Assembly (NCBI GenBank): GCA_035041965.1
Contig: JAPYMA010001474.1
Span: 1 to 64,000, forward strand
DNA length: 64,000 bases
Reading direction: 5' to 3'
Origin: Anisakis pegreffii
Lineage: Eukaryota; Nematoda; Chromadorea; Rhabditida; Anisakidae
The position numbers were made by a program, and so were the translations under genes. The notes beneath the pieces were generated by a model. The model was not told where the DNA came from. It ran no database searches and saw only the letters and a list, made by a program, of their open reading frames with translations. Positions within the stretch are counted from its first letter, which is position 1, and every line of letters begins with the position of its first letter. This document shows, piece after piece, positions 36,170-50,850 of the stretch.

Positions 36170-39100
36170 TAACCTGGAAGCATTTTGAAACGACCATTGC
36201 AAAAAAGTATTCAAATCCGAATTCGGCCAGTGGAAAAGCATCTGCTGAGGTTAAGATCTGATCGCACTCTTCAATGTGATGATGCACGAGAAGTTCAGTT
36301 TTTGTTCTGCAAATAGCGATCATAAAACGAATAAGTGAGAAGAATTTACCTTTTGCTGAATTCATTCGTTCATAAATTCTCGATGAAAACAAGCAGACGA
36401 TGAATGTGTGAGCAAACAAATAAGCATAACAACTATCATACTTTGCATGCCGAATAATGAGGAATTCGATAAAAAGCCCTCGGACCGAAACGGGAACCGG
36501 TATGAACTGCCGTCGAGGAAGCGTTTCCAGATGCTCTGATCGCCATGCTCGATATCGCAACGCATCATCAATTATTTTTAAGAAATCTATCCCTCTGTAA
36601 ACGCAATAACCAATCGAAAACACAGTAAGTAAATCTGTTATAATTGATCGTCCTTAGAATAAGAATTTTCCTTCGAAAACTTACATAAGACATAAGACGT
36701 CAGAATAAGCTGAGGTTGTCCAGGTTTAATAAAGACATCACTTTAATATTCTTACCTCGAACCACAATTTGTGAAACCTATCCAATACAGAGATGTATTT
36801 TAAACTTCGAAAAAGAAGCCGACTACTAAAAAAGTATCAGCGCATAAATTATTCAATACCAGCAAAAACAAGTGAGAAAAGAAACGTAATATATTCTTAA
36901 AGAAAATAGAACGCAGTCTTTCGCTGAATTGAACAGTGAATATGTACCTGGTTTCAATTTTTTTCGCTCTGACATCCTCTACTGGAAACCAATTCGAAGA
37001 TAACGACTCCGCATCAGCTACAGTTTTGCGTTCGCCACCTGAATTGCTCAGTGCTGTGAATATGTTGCGGATGTGTATCATCTATCTTCCATACGAAGAA
37101 GATGCTATTTATTTGGAACAGATAACTTGCGAACTTTTCCATTCACTTAAATTGACGACAAATTAGCTCATGTCATGTTTTCAGCGTGAAAATCCCAACA
37201 ATACTGCTATAAAATGTTTTCTCCAATTGCTAATTTTTTCTCGTCTCTAAATCGATTGCAGTTGAAAGTCTGGGACTGCCTACAAAAAGATCTGCTTTTC
37301 TCAGAATGAAATTCTATAATCAAAACGTTGATTGCTCTAATTAGATGTGGTCTCAATTTCCTCTGCACGAAACGAATATACAGGCTCAAGTACTGCACCG
37401 TAATAACACGAAAGATAATAAAAACAAAACCGTTGATCATCATCGCTGAACACAGTTGGCAACACTGCACTGAACTATATAAGCAAGAAGGAGTATTTGA
37501 AATAAAAACAGCAGCTAACCAATAACGTTGCAATAAAATGCGAAACGATACCATCCAGACCCTTGCACTTGCATACACAGTAATTCCTCTAATTCACATT
37601 TGTAACCACTCTCTTCAAGCACTTCACGACATACTCCTTCCTGAGTAATATTTCAAACGAATGTTAAAATCTATAATACTTCTACTGATTACGTCGCAGC
37701 GAATAGTTGTTGCCTATGTAAAATTTTCAATTTTGTTGCTAAATGTTTGCACGCAGTATATTTGAGTCAAATAACCATGGCACAGACTGAAGCTGGATGC
37801 TGAATGTTGATAATAACATTGACGAAATAACAACGAAACAAAGTAACGTCTATTGGGAACAAGTTTACCCACTTCAATTGTTTCGCCACTTTCGATTCGG
37901 CCAGAAGGGATATACCACCTAAAGCAGAGAGATGACTAAGTAATAACTTAACTGAACTGGAATAAATAGAATCAGTTCTTCTCAACCAATCAAAATCCAA
38001 ACAAACCAATATCAAAAACGCACTTGCCATAGCATCGTTTCTTGGCTTCTTGTACCATTAGTAATTCGAGAATTCCATGACATTCACGTAGTAGAACACC
38101 AACACCAATATACGTTATATTATCACCAACTCGAACGTACTTGCATCCTCAACATGACAAATTCTTAGTTGAATGCGTTTACGTTGAACCGATCGCTGCG
38201 CAGTTACTCTTATATATGAAGCGAATCTTTGTCAATTATACGGTATTGTTGAATAGTTACTGGTGAAACTTTGTAAGGTTCAGTGAACAGTGACGATGAA
38301 GGCGAGAAAAGAGATTCAAATCATCACAACAAACGAACACTTTTTGCTTTCACATTCAAATTGACTGACTCACTTCCAAGCTGCATGTCAATGATTTGTT
38401 GTTGACTAATCTTTTCTTGTTGATCCTCTTCTCTTGTACCCATCATTTGTCGCACTAACCCGTTGATCCTCCTGTAACACCACCTGAATATGAATTGCAC
38501 TCAGCTCGAATTTATCAAAAGCGAAGTGATTTCAGTGAACGTCGAAACGAAAGTGAAATGGTGAAGTATTGGAATACTTATTTCAAACGTATCAGTAAGG
38601 TTGCTTATTGAATGAAAGAAGGGCTAAACGACCTTCAACCGAATGAATGAATGCTTTCGGATATAATCGTCAAAAATTATCAGCGATCAACTCTTCAAAA
38701 TACTCTTATCTACAGGAGTTTATTCAATAAAAAACCTCCAGGTTCTACATGATCAAATCTTTCTTTCGGACCGTTTCCATTAATAGAATTGACTTGATTT
38801 TCACATTCTGTGAATAACAGACCTTTCATATACTGGGTCTTTGCAATACCCATGGGGTGAATGAGTGAGGAAATAGATATAAAGAATGAGGGACAGTAAG
38901 AGCTGGCTGATGTATATACTGATTAACACCACGTTTGACCCTTGAAATCAATCCTAGCAGCCAGCGAGTGAACAACCAACGATGGTTGGGCTCAGCAAAG
39001 CTTTAAAATGATTGAATCGATCACCAGTCCCTCGGGATCAATCGCTAGCAACAAGAAATCTTCATGCCACTCACCAAACAAACAAATCCCATCCTCCCTA

Positions 39101-42100
39101 TGAGGAACTATCAAATATCAGCATCACAAAAGAGGCATCCGCTAAATACTTTTGAATCCAAGTGTTTGATAGGTAGGTCATTAACGATATCACTGATAAT
39201 GAATAGTGAGAGAATAAATTATCAGTGCTGATCTATCCTGCTGATAAAACTGAATGCAGCACAACACGCATCACATAATTCACTTTATACACCATTGTTA
39301 TTACCTCATGTCATGTGGTGTACATTAAAATGATTATCATTTGGTCTATTTGCGTTCTCAAAAAAGAAAATAGACAACAGCATCGCTATGCTCGAGAATG
39401 TCTCGTCTCGAATTCGAACAATCGATTCGAAATAATACGTATATCACTAGTGAAAAATATTAGTATTATCACTGCTAATGCTGCAAATAATTTATATGTT
39501 CGTTTATATTTCTTCTTTTTAGAAGATCTTTTCTCCAGTGCGTGTAGTGCTTCATGCGTAGAATAACTGTGTACTAAGTGAACCAAGAACACTGCACCGT
39601 GATAAAAACTCACAAACAGTTGAAAGTATTCTGTATAGGTTGAGTACAAACAACTTGTCGACGACAAGGAAGCATCGTTTCAAGATTCGTTAGCAAAATT
39701 AATTTATACTACTAACGTTGTTAAATAACCAACAATCACATATACAGAAATGTTTTGTGAACAATATGCATATGATTAAATACAAGCCAAATCATAGCCT
39801 GGCTTAGGCTCGCAACATCAATGATATTGGTACACCACTCGGTTTCAAACAAAACTTTTTTACCGTTCGCGGAGGAAAATTTTGCTCGAAACCGAGTGGT
39901 GTACCAATGAGCGTATGTTTAATATAAATAAAATCTACTGAATCGCGCCTCATTTTGTGAGTATCAAGATCGTATGAGATGAGATTGCAAAAATAAAACC
40001 ATGCTAAAAGGTGGATAATGAAGCAAGGATTGTTCTTATCGAAAACCTTGAAAAAAATACGACAAAATGATATGAAAAGTTGACAGTAGCTCGGTAACCA
40101 CATATCAATGCCAAAAATATACGACAATCTAGATCACGATGTCAAAAAATGAAGCGGTAAAATTGAATTGAAGCACAAGAATTCTTGATTCGTCCATATA
40201 TCTTTGCTCAAAAATACATGAAGAAACTGAACAAAGAAGTAATGAGATAAACGGTTCTCATTCGGCAACTGATCAGCCAAACGAAAACGAAATTTGATTG
40301 ATGACATTTGTTTACAGTCCCGAAATGCCTCTTACAAGGGTAACAAAGAGACTGTCATCGTATTTGATTCATTAGTGATAGAACAAAGAGTGACAAACTG
40401 ATTCATCACGAATATCATGCATTATCAGGATTCCTTAGATCATTTATCATGAACACAATGAAACATCACTGTAAAATAATCGCAAGACTACAATAGTTTT
40501 TATCACCTGATGCATTCAGCTCTGCGCAAATGAATCCAAAAGTAGAAATGAAGGGAACGAGAAAACAATTCGCTCAGATCTGCTGCCATTGCATACGAGA
40601 GCACTCAGAGCTTACAGAGGCAACGAAGCACCTTATTATGAACCAATATTGTAACAAGACATTTTTATTGCCTCCGGTCATGTTTGGGATTCCGCAAACG
40701 TATATACGAAAATAAGCGATGCTCTCTGTAATACTCGCTCGGCTTTACATTTTGTGCACCACGAAGCAAGAGAACAAAACTTCGTGAGCTCATTTTTGAC
40801 AACAACGTTTTGACAACGAAGTAATAAAACAGTGATAATAGTGGTAAAAGACCGTGCAAGAAACAACTGCATGCAAATTGATCAAAAATTCTATAAGATA
40901 CAAAAAATGAAGACGATAATCAAATTAACGAAAATACATCTGACAAATTGGAAGTCACCAATCAATTATTATTCGGCAACATTACCAAGTCAGGTACAAA
41001 TTTTGCTCCTTCCAGCAATAATGATATATTTGCTTCAAGATGAGCCAAATTCTCGGACGCTCTTCTCAAATTGAACGAAACTTCCTGCAAAAGATCATCA
41101 ATAACATTCACTAGTCGGCTACTAATTCGTATACTCTACAGGTATCATAATAATGGAGAATGTAGGTGAACGATTAATGCTGTGAATGAAATCATGAATT
41201 AGGTCTATCTATCTCATAATGGAACGTTCAATCATAGGAGTACTTAAACCGAACGAGTAAAGCAGCATAAGTGTATACTTGAACAATGTGCTGAGTGTTT
41301 GTTGTAGCACTTCTGAGAATTTCCATTTGTTTCTTGAGCGGAACACATTGTCGATTCGCAAATGAATTCGCATCTGCAGCCAACAATCGCCATCGATTTT
41401 CAAGTTTTTCATCCACATGCATACTCCATGCTCGATTTGTTAAATTCATCGCATTCCACTCACTGCAGCTTAATAGAGTGCTACACAATAACATTCAGTT
41501 ATTCAAAGTGTTGTTCATTACTTATCTCATGAATTAATTGTACATATCCTGGTGCAATAATGAATCTAGCATGTAATTAATCAAACACACAAAAATAATT
41601 TGTAGTGCACTCATGAACTGCTGACAGAAGTAGCGCACGTTTTAATGGCGTATATTGTTGCTTTCCATAAGGGAGGAGCGGGGAGAATTTGAGAATGCCA
41701 AGACATATTGGCGAGATTAGCAAATCAATGCGAACTGATTATTTTTCATTGTTCTTCCATAACAGTTCAATGTGTTCAAAATATTTCTTTGATGACAAGA
41801 AAGTGATTTTTCTTTGACATAATCCAAGATCATCGACGAATTCTTCAAATCAACCAAAAAAATCAATTCATGAATCAATTTTATAATCTTCACTGACCTG
41901 TCGCTTCTAATGTAAGTGAAAGGTTGTGATAAGGAGTGGGGTGAGTAATGACGTTCACATAGATTGTTGAAAAGGAAGGGGGGCGAGTGGGATTGAGATC
42001 TGCTATACAAGGTCAAAGGGAGGCATTGCATGCAAAAACATGAGAAACACTTATGTTAATAGTATACCAATGCGATTAGAACAAATCAAATGATTGCATT

Positions 42101-42358
42101 GAAATGTCCGTTTTGTTCACGGATAAATGCCGACAGTCATTTACAAGTAATAAGATCGCCAAAATCATCTACCTACCTATTTTGCGTTTTCGACGATTCA
42201 TTCCGATGCTGTCTTAATGAATCACCATCAGCAACAATATGCTCAGCGTCATCGTTATCTTTAATAGAAATACTAAACTGCTGTTCATTATGATCGTCCT
42301 CCTCATCAGTTTCAGATGCCTCACCCGCTATAACAATTGCTTGATGCGACGATGACAT
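36170..42358 (-). CDS. Unrecognised multi-exon gene (one or more)
   Basis: A first exon is well supported: ATG at 42358, 60 codons of acidic/Ser-rich sequence (ASETDEEDDHNEQQ), donor GTAGGT at 42176. Further minus-strand exon-like segments follow. One starts at 41906 (KIIKLIHELIFLVDLKNSS). Others are 41462-41279 (WNAMNLTNRAW ... VPLKKQMEILRSAT, donor GTATAC), about 37925 (GGISLLAESKVAKQLKW, donor GTAAAC), about 37055-36950 (SNWFPVEDVRAKK, donor GTACAT), about 36603-36490 (FLKIIDDALRYRAWRSEHLE) and 36310-36172 (FPLAEFGFEYFFAMV, donor GTTATT). Segments look helical and amphipathic. Phases do not join in every case, so exons are missing or more than one gene is present. No family could be named with confidence. 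Confidence 0.45.
39826..39908. ncRNA. Perfect 21-bp-stem hairpin: miRNA-like precursor or foldback MITE
   Basis: ATTGGTACACCACTCGGTTT at 39826 (21-nt arm to 39846) is exactly complementary to 39888-39908. The stem extends inward through AAACAAAAC-TTTT paired with AAAATTTTGCTC, leaving a loop near CCGTTCGC. The total of about 83 nt fits a pre-miRNA. A palindromic Tc1/mariner-type foldback is equally possible, since the left arm is preceded by TA and the right arm is followed by TG. Confidence 0.4.
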
Positions 42359-42672
42359 GATGCTTTCTTTTCTGTAGTAGATCAGCAAACTGTTTAAAAT
42401 TTCTACGATAACGAAACAATTAATCCAGTTTTCGTGCTAGTTCGTTACTAACAAATAAAAAATCGATAAGTTTGTCTCGTACTTGATCACGATTGCAACA
42501 GCACTAGATTGAAAACGACATCATTCAAGAACGATAAGCAAACAATTCAATTGCATTTCCTCTCTGTGCGTCCCAATCCACGACATAAATGATCAACTCT
42601 CAGCCCATCAAACAAGTTATTGGTTTGAGGTAACTTATTTTGAGATTAGCACACAATGACGAACCTATCGCA

Positions 42673-42696
42673 TTGATGTGACTTGCGTCACATCAA
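42673..42696. repeat. Perfect 10-bp palindromic hairpin
   Basis: TTGATGTGAC, loop TTGC, then GTCACATCAA. It lies about 315 bp upstream of the ATG at 42358, in what would be the promoter or 5' leader of that minus-strand gene. It could be a palindromic protein-binding site; there is no further evidence. Confidence 0.4.
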
Positions 42697-42837
42697 ATCG
42701 TGCAATAAAACGATAATGCGACTTATCTATTTACTTGTTCATCACCTGAAGACATCAGCAATCGGTTACTTTTGTTAATATGAATTGTTTTCACTAATGT
42801 AATTGTTTTCACGCCAACTTTGGGATTCATATTCGTT

Positions 42838-42988
42838 CCAAGTTAATGCACCGACAATCATTCTTGAAACACATTCAGTCCGCGACAGTTCTACGCAACT
42901 AGAAACATCGCCATCAAACAGCGAAACGTCAAACAGAACCACGACAAGTCCACCTACTACCGACTCATTCCATCCCATCAAAAAGTAA
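42838..42988 (+). CDS. Possible plus-strand exon, Ser/Thr-rich
   Basis: A TTCCAAG acceptor-like site is followed by about 50 codons encoding a Ser/Thr/Asn-rich peptide (STQLETSPSNSETSNR) and a stop. The composition is unlike random AT-rich frames here. No partner exons were identified and the minus frame over the same bases is also open, so support is weak. Confidence 0.25.
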
Positions 42989-44097
42989 TATATCTAGATT
43001 TAGATTATTGAAATAATCACCACCGACGAGGGAATAAAAATTATTCAAAAGCCTGAATTTGAACGTTAAAATTAGGCAAAAAAACACCTTCATCTGGTGG
43101 CGTATTGCTGAGCGCTGTTATCTGATGTTGAAACAATAACTGACGCCAAATGCACAACAATACTGAAAACGATAATAATGATCATAGATAAAAATGAGTT
43201 TTTGTGTTTTATTTATTTTTCTTCATCGGTTTAATTTTCAACAACAGTATAATAAAAAATATTAACTGCATGATAAATATATAGTAACAATCTGATGGAT
43301 GAAAACTATGAAAAAGTTAATAATGAAATAATACAACACAAATACGAACAATAAACAAAACAGAAGGATAAGATCTTTAATTATTCCTCAATTCAATTCA
43401 AATATACAGAACAGTCACAAAATAAACAAACATCTCATTATCATGTACAAATGGATTCATCCGAAAGGACATGAGTAACGAATGAAGAAACAACTGCTTC
43501 AACAATAAGCAACCAAACATATGTAATCAACTGAAAATGTGATCAAATAAAAACAGTAAAAGGACAATTCGAAAACCTCTCTTCAATTCTGCCCATATTG
43601 ATCGTTAAGCATTTAACACTCATTGATTGATCATTAACTCATTCATTCACCCATACGTCAACATCATAAAAATTATTAACAATTCTATAATAGAATAATA
43701 ATATATTTCGAAACATTTTAAATTTTTAATGAACACCAACCAAATGATCGCATTTAACACAAAATTTATCAAACGTGTTAGAAACGTATCAAAAATTCAG
43801 AATAATGAGTGAGCGAAGTATAAAATGAACAGATTAAACTGTGAAATTTACTCTGGCTTTAATAAGAACAAAGCTGATCACTGGAGGAACCTTGCAGTAG
43901 TCAATGATTCACCTCAAGAATACAGTTCATTCCAGAAAAACACGATGAATTTGCAACACTACCAAAATAATTTTAAGACAGAGGAATAAGTGAAGAATAT
44001 CGTTTTCTAGGCTTAGACTTTTTGTATTGACCTGAAACATTTAGCATTCAAGTGTAAGTGATAAAAGCAACAACTGCTAATTGAAAACAAAAGACTG

Positions 44098-44361
44098 ATG
44101 TGCTCACAATTTATCGAACTGACTCGTTTTTTGTTCAACAATCTACTGGTTCAGTACGACGCCAATTTATCAGAAATTCATCGACCAGTATTCCAGTGTT
44201 TTAATAAAAATGAAGTGAAATTTACTAATGTGAGTGCTTTTGATTTCAACAACAACGCGATCAGAAAATGCTCCACAGAAATGTGTAAATATTTGGACAC
44301 ACGAATTAACAACGCATCGCAACATATAATGCATAAGTGTGATCGAGTGTACAAACCGTGA
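44098..44361 (+). CDS. Possible small ORF, 87 residues
   Basis: An ATG-initiated frame encodes a balanced peptide with five cysteines (MCSQF, VFQCFN, RKCSTEMCKYLD, HKCDRVYKP). It lacks a signal peptide and any known motif. It could be an exon, a small protein or a relic of an inserted gene. Flanking sequence is non-coding. Confidence 0.3.
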   Translation: MCSQFIELTRFLFNNLLVQYDANLSEIHRPVFQCFNKNEVKFTNVSAFDFNNNAIRKCSTEMCKYLDTRINNASQHIMHKCDRVYKP

Positions 44362-46334
44362 AAAAAGACTGACAAATGAAGAATAATAAGTGGACAATGA
44401 TGAAATTCGGTATATTTCGTTCAGAAATTGAAACACGAAATATGTCAACTCAGCAAACTGAATAAATCCACATCAAAATTCAAATCAAAATCATAAAAGG
44501 CACTTCAAACATCACCTTCCAAATTAAACTCGAAACGGTTAGAAATACGACGAATATACGGCGCAAGAAGCGTGAATAGCGTACGCACTGCCTTCACAAT
44601 TAGTACAACAAATGCTATTTGATAACGAAAATACAGTTGGTTGAAAGCTGACTTGCGATAGATCACTGATATGAGAAATGATGAACGAGTGAATTGTTTG
44701 GTGATGCATTAAAATCAGCCGTCTATTCAAGCGGCCTTCTTTGCCAACAATACCTATTTCGTTCATTCATGTAAGAAAATCTGTGCCTTGCCGTCTTCCA
44801 AACTGTTGAAATCTCATTTTCAGTCAAACAAGGCAGAATAATTATTGGCTATCACTTATGATGAACATGAACGTACATAAATTAAATGCTGCTATCTTGT
44901 TTTCGTTTTTTGTGAAATCTTGACTAAATGCCTGTTAACTATTACCCCATTCCATAACGTTCATGTGACGGAAGCTCCATCCAAATACAAATTTAGATGC
45001 AATTAAATACTTAAAACAACGAGCAAGCCCAATACCATCACATATATGAATACAAGAAATGCGTACAATAAATACTCTCCGCAGTGCATTAGTATGAATG
45101 AGAACCAATCATTTACAAACGTATATTCCCACAGAGAATAAACTTCAGATAAACAATAAAAGCAAATTACAAAACGAAAGAAACAATGCGCACGATAAAT
45201 TGAATTGAATTGAATGGTGAACAAAAAGTGAATTACGTCAAAGTAGAAAATAAAATTTGATCGTTTTCTTCACTGGTCAATGAATCACTCCAATTGCGAA
45301 TACTAATGTATGTCTCTCAACTGATAAACATTAAAAGCCCGAGAAAATCGTATCAATCTCATCATTATCATTATTGATGCTCCCATCCCAACCATACAGA
45401 ATAATCCTCCTTTTCTATACCGACCGCTGCATCACTTCACATCGCTTGAATGATCAAACAAACAAAAGCCAAAAACAACCTTGTTCTATGCATTATATCA
45501 AGAGACCAACAAAAACGAAACACATTCAAGCACGAAAAACACTTGATTGAGTCGTTAATGAATTATCATATTAAATGAACGAACAATTTAGCGTAACTTT
45601 GAACAGTGAAGAAGCTGTGAGTACAGAACTGAGGGATTAAGGGTACAGGAACAATTAGAACCTGAAGAAGTTCTCAACTTGATAACATACGTAGAAACAA
45701 CAATGGTCAACAAACAATTACTTGTAGAAGCAGCCAGCATGCAACTTCAATTTTCTGCAACAAGTCAACGAACTATTCAGCCCATCTAGCATCTGATCCT
45801 GTTTAAAATCCAACTACGTAAGAATTTTAGGAGACTGAACCGAATCATCAATCATCTATTCGATAAAGCCATTCCACAAATGTACAACAGAGTGCTCAAT
45901 ACTTTCGAATTTTAGATTTTCCCGAATTCACGCTTCCAAAAAAATCTCTTTCGATTGGGCGAGACTTGCGCATATGTTCGCCAAAAAATGTGCTGAAAGA
46001 TAGCACGATTTGCATCTAAGGTATCACAACAGGCCAACTTCGACTTTTCTCGGTCTCACTCTCCAGGAAAAGTCTTCCTCGAATGAAGATAAACTCCATG
46101 AAAGTTGGTCAGGAAAAATTATTTCAAAGGTCATTCAAATCGCCTGATGCGCTGAAGCCGTTAGTGCAAACGAATTTTAAACCAAAGTTTTTCTGATGAT
46201 TTTTCACTGATGGTTCAATGCGGTACAATCAAAGCATCATTCGATAGATCACTGCTTCAACAACAAAACGAATTTGAAAAATAAAAGAAAGGTGTAGAGA
46301 TGCGATACGATAAACACACTTTCCTTTCAGTAAC

Positions 46335-47183
46335 CTACCGCTGACAGGCAGCCATACCCGCCAAAACCGCAACGGCGATGCTCTCCTTTTCAGAAAGATC
46401 TTTTCTGAGTTCAATCAATGAATCCATCATGAATCGATCATCATCTTGCGACGACAATACAGTCTCTCTGAACGGTGATGTCGTATCATGATCAGTTTGT
46501 TGTGACTGTGCACTTAATTCGGATATTTCTTCATCTGAATTGTTTAACAAGATCGGTGAAGAGGCACATGACGACGAAGATGCATATGACGACGCGGTTG
46601 ACGATGAAAGACTGCCTCTCCGCAACAAATTCACATTGAAATTTGTGGCTGATGGCTGTGATAATGACTGTGAAAGCCACTGCTGGTCAGCATGCTGTTG
46701 ATTACTGCTGCTTTGTGTGGCTGCTGATAGGAGTTGTTGCGCAGTGATCAACTGTTGAAGTAGCATTACTTGTTGTGCATGAGCATGCAGTTGTTGAAAA
46801 TATGAACTTGAGTTCAACTGCTGCTCATCACTGGTATTGGTGTTCGCGTTCCATGCGAACTGAGGTTGTTGTGTTGTTGTGTTCTGCTGCTGCTGCATAC
46901 TCAGTGCTGCTGCAGCCAGAACGAATGGATTCACACAGCTAGTAGTTGTTGGTGCTGTCGTGGTGCATGCTGCACACAGCTGAGTGTTATCACTAGCGCT
47001 CGTTGCGTCCAACAGTGCATTCGGAACAGGTGCTGCTGCATCGGTAACGTTCCGTGTGGCACCGAACAACTTATTACAGGCTACATCATTCATCAGTAAC
47101 TGCTCGAACCGTTGTCGATCACGTCTCAGCGAGCCGTCACCACCAGCACACATCACCCCAACTCCTCGTTGTATATTCGCTAC
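46335..47183 (-). other. Large low-complexity C-terminal exon of the homeobox gene
   Basis: A CTTAG acceptor opens 282 codons ending in TAG. It contains glutamine runs (MQQQQNTTTQQPQ; MLLQQLITAQQLL), serine runs (GSLSSSTASSYASSSSC) and an acidic segment (NNSDEEISEL) before a conserved-looking helical end (LIELRKDLSEKESIAVAV). This is the longest real open frame in the window. Confidence 0.75.
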
Positions 47184-50100
47184 CTAAGTTTTCATTTCTC
47201 TTTTACATCATACCGTATTACATCATTATACAGTTTACAACATACAGTAAATATATCCTAAATGTCATTATATACTAAACCGAATCTCTCCGTAAAAGCG
47301 GGATGCTAATGAAAATAAATAATATTCAGTGGTGTTAATGACATATCTTTTAGAACGACAATTATGTTTAAGAAGAAACGAAATTGTGAAAAGCAACACG
47401 TCCCACTCTTCAAAAAGTAACGTTTTCGTATAAAAATAACCTACAACGTTTTGCTTAAAAAAATTAGCCTAAAACATCGACAGGTTAACTCAGGCTTTTT
47501 ACTCCTGAGGAGCTGTAATTTGACAATTTCGAATTTTGAAAATTTTTTGGTTCCACCTTCTCGAAAGATGTCTTCTCGACTGCGAACAGTTTACATGAAT
47601 GTTCATCGGAAAAGAATCACGGTCAAAGGTCGGTTTCCCAGGCAGAAAATAACCAGATGCAACAACCTTCCATTTTGATTTTTTCCCGATGCTTTTTCAC
47701 AAACACTGGTTCCGTCGAGGAAATAATCTTTTTAAGGGTGGGACATAGTTGAAATTTGCAAACTACGACACCACATTCGGAAAATTATTTAAACCAACGA
47801 TCTTCACGCTACTTACGAGCAAAGTTGCGCATATGTTATTTTTAGATCGAAAGGCATCTTTCCGAGGGCTGGGACCTGGGAAGTTTTGGAATTCAAAAGT
47901 AACTGGGATCCCGATAATAATAACAATATTAAAAACAATAATAAATAATAGCAACAACTGAAAATATTGAATAAACATATTTATACGATCGAAAACGATT
48001 TGAGTTGAGTGAAAAGGAGATGAAGAATCTAATTCGAATTGAAACAAGGACGGTATTTAGTAATGAGAATGATTAGAAGATGAAATGACAAAAAATAATA
48101 CTCTTTTACGATCGTCATAATCATTTCTAGTTCCTTTTCTAGACTACTAATGATTAGTGCGCGCGAAACCAATGCGATGCAATGATATCTATTAAATGAC
48201 ACAATCGTTTATATTCATAAGCGTTCCACGATGACCATAACCATCAATTTGCGATTTAATGAACTAATAAATTCAAGTTTATGGTGGAGACAGCTCAAGT
48301 AAATTTGTAACAGATTAAATTCATTCCATAAAAATGAGAAAATGAGCTGGCAAGCAAGCAGAAAATTTGTAACACACTAATTCATGACGAGAATAGCATA
48401 ACATCAAAAAGGTTCAACAGCTTTTGACTTTTGGACCGGAAAAATCTGATTAAAATGAAGAGTGAATCTGATGAGAATTAATTCAAATGCTTATGAACCA
48501 CACTCATCAATGGCATCATTGGTAGATAGAAAATATGAAATTAAACAGTGCAAGAACGGGCTGATGTCTAGCGCAGTGCTCGACAGACATCGAATCGCAG
48601 GCTGGACGAACTTGCTGCACACAAGTAACAAACCTACATTCTTTTTCAATCAAAACGATGCAACAGTCAACGACCAACAACAAAAGACTTCAACCTTACC
48701 TGTTCAAAGCCAATCGACGACATCTGATTAAGAGAAGGAGAGTAAGACGACGACATATCCTGTTTAAAATCACTTCTCAGCTTCAAGCTGGTGCTACCGC
48801 TATTCAGCGTATTTGCTTCTTCGGGGATAATCGATGCTCTGTTGATCACCATTCTGCTTAGTTCTCGATCCTCTTCTGAACCACGCTCAGTCTTCTCTAA
48901 ATGCATGTACAACATATAGTAATACTACAAAGTCGTGAAGCAACAAACAAATTATAGTATAAAAACGACTGTCACAAACAGTCTCTGCTTTTAGACTTGC
49001 AATGGCACCACAAACTGTCACGTATAAACTCTTCAAATGGGATAGTGGACAAAAGAAGAGCGCTACTACTGCTATAACAATAATACCACTACTGACTGAT
49101 TTTAAGTGTGCTACTGTATTCTACACGCGCGACGAAATGAACTCGGATATTCGGTACACGTTTGATACATCAACGTTGTCACTGTGGCGTAAATACTGTC
49201 AACATTTACACCGAATCAATAAATGACATAAATGAATGTTTTTCATTCTATTTCGATTTGACGAGACTAAATTCTGCCGATAAGTAGTAAAGAATAAATA
49301 ATAAATATATGAATGAGCAATTAATGGATCTTGTTGATACAATAGTAAACATAATACATCAATGCGTTTCATAAGATGAAGGTGTTGAATAAATGATATA
49401 CTTTAGTATGAAATTAACAGTTCCAGATAATACAGGAATAATGTAAACGATGAAGTATTATTACGATAAATTCTAACGCATTGAAATAACTATTCAAAAA
49501 CAATTATTACTAAAATCATTACCACTACTGTCTCAACAAATCTGATGATGAGTATAGGACACATTAGAAGTTCAACTCAACATGATGAAACACAATAAGC
49601 ATTAATAATATTCGTACTACTCGATTGAATACAACGAATTGTTGAAACAAGTCATCCTTTTCAAGTCATGAAATAAAATTTACAGCATTATACCAACAAA
49701 AAAAAGCTGATTCTTAAATAATATACTTTCTTAATACTACTATTACTATACTTACAATTAGTAACACGTTCCCAATTTCCACTATTAGATTTGCTCTTAT
49801 AATAATAATAATAATACATGCTGCATTGCTACAAAATATTTCCCACCTCTTCAATATGTCTCTTTGGTCCTTAATAGATATTCGTCAAAAAAATGGAATT
49901 CGGATATCATCCCTCAACAGATCCCCTCTTTTTGAAGACGTTCTTACCCGCCCATCCTACCCTGCCAAAAAAATCATCACTCACTCACGTACGATTCACG
50001 CATGCACCTAGTTTTTTTTTACCGAGTACGCTCAAAACAGGTCTCTACGATGATCTAAAAAAAACTTAGATTTTTGATCAATTATATGACAGTCACATAT

Positions 50101-50792
50101 GCGCGCTCAGCATCTTCTTTTCTGCCATAAAAGCTTCCAAAAACTACATCCTCATTCATACATTGGAGGATTTTACGTACTCCGAAGCATTCATTTAAGC
50201 AAAAACGGTGTATGAATCACACCCACATTCATACTCATATTCACTTCGTTTGCTTTTATGAAGACAATAAAACAGCCATAGTGTATAATACAACATCGGT
50301 CAATTCTCTGTATGTATACCAACTGCATGCAATAACATCTAGCACATACAATCATCAATTCCTCATCCTCCTAAAGACTACCACCATAAAATCTCATTCA
50401 TCCATCTATCTTTGCATTCATCGTTTATCCTTCCAGCACAAATGCTAGTTATCTCTTAACTAAACATATGTTCGAACACAACACTATGTAATGAATATAT
50501 TAATGCCAAATGCCCTCATCCATATTTGTGTGTGCATATGTGGATATGCTGACTGGACACTAAACACTGCACACAGTGAATGAATTTCGGTGTGATTATG
50601 TTCCACCAGTCGTATAACATCTGTGTGTTATTTGAAACGAGCAAAAATATGAACAGAAATTGCTATCAGGATAGCTTGTGAACATGAACACGGAACATGG
50701 AATAATGACATAAGCTCAGTAAAATACGTGTGATAAATGAATGAAAACATGCATATGGAAGGATGGCTATTAAATTAATTAATGAAGTGCTC

Positions 50793-50850
<58 letters not shown>

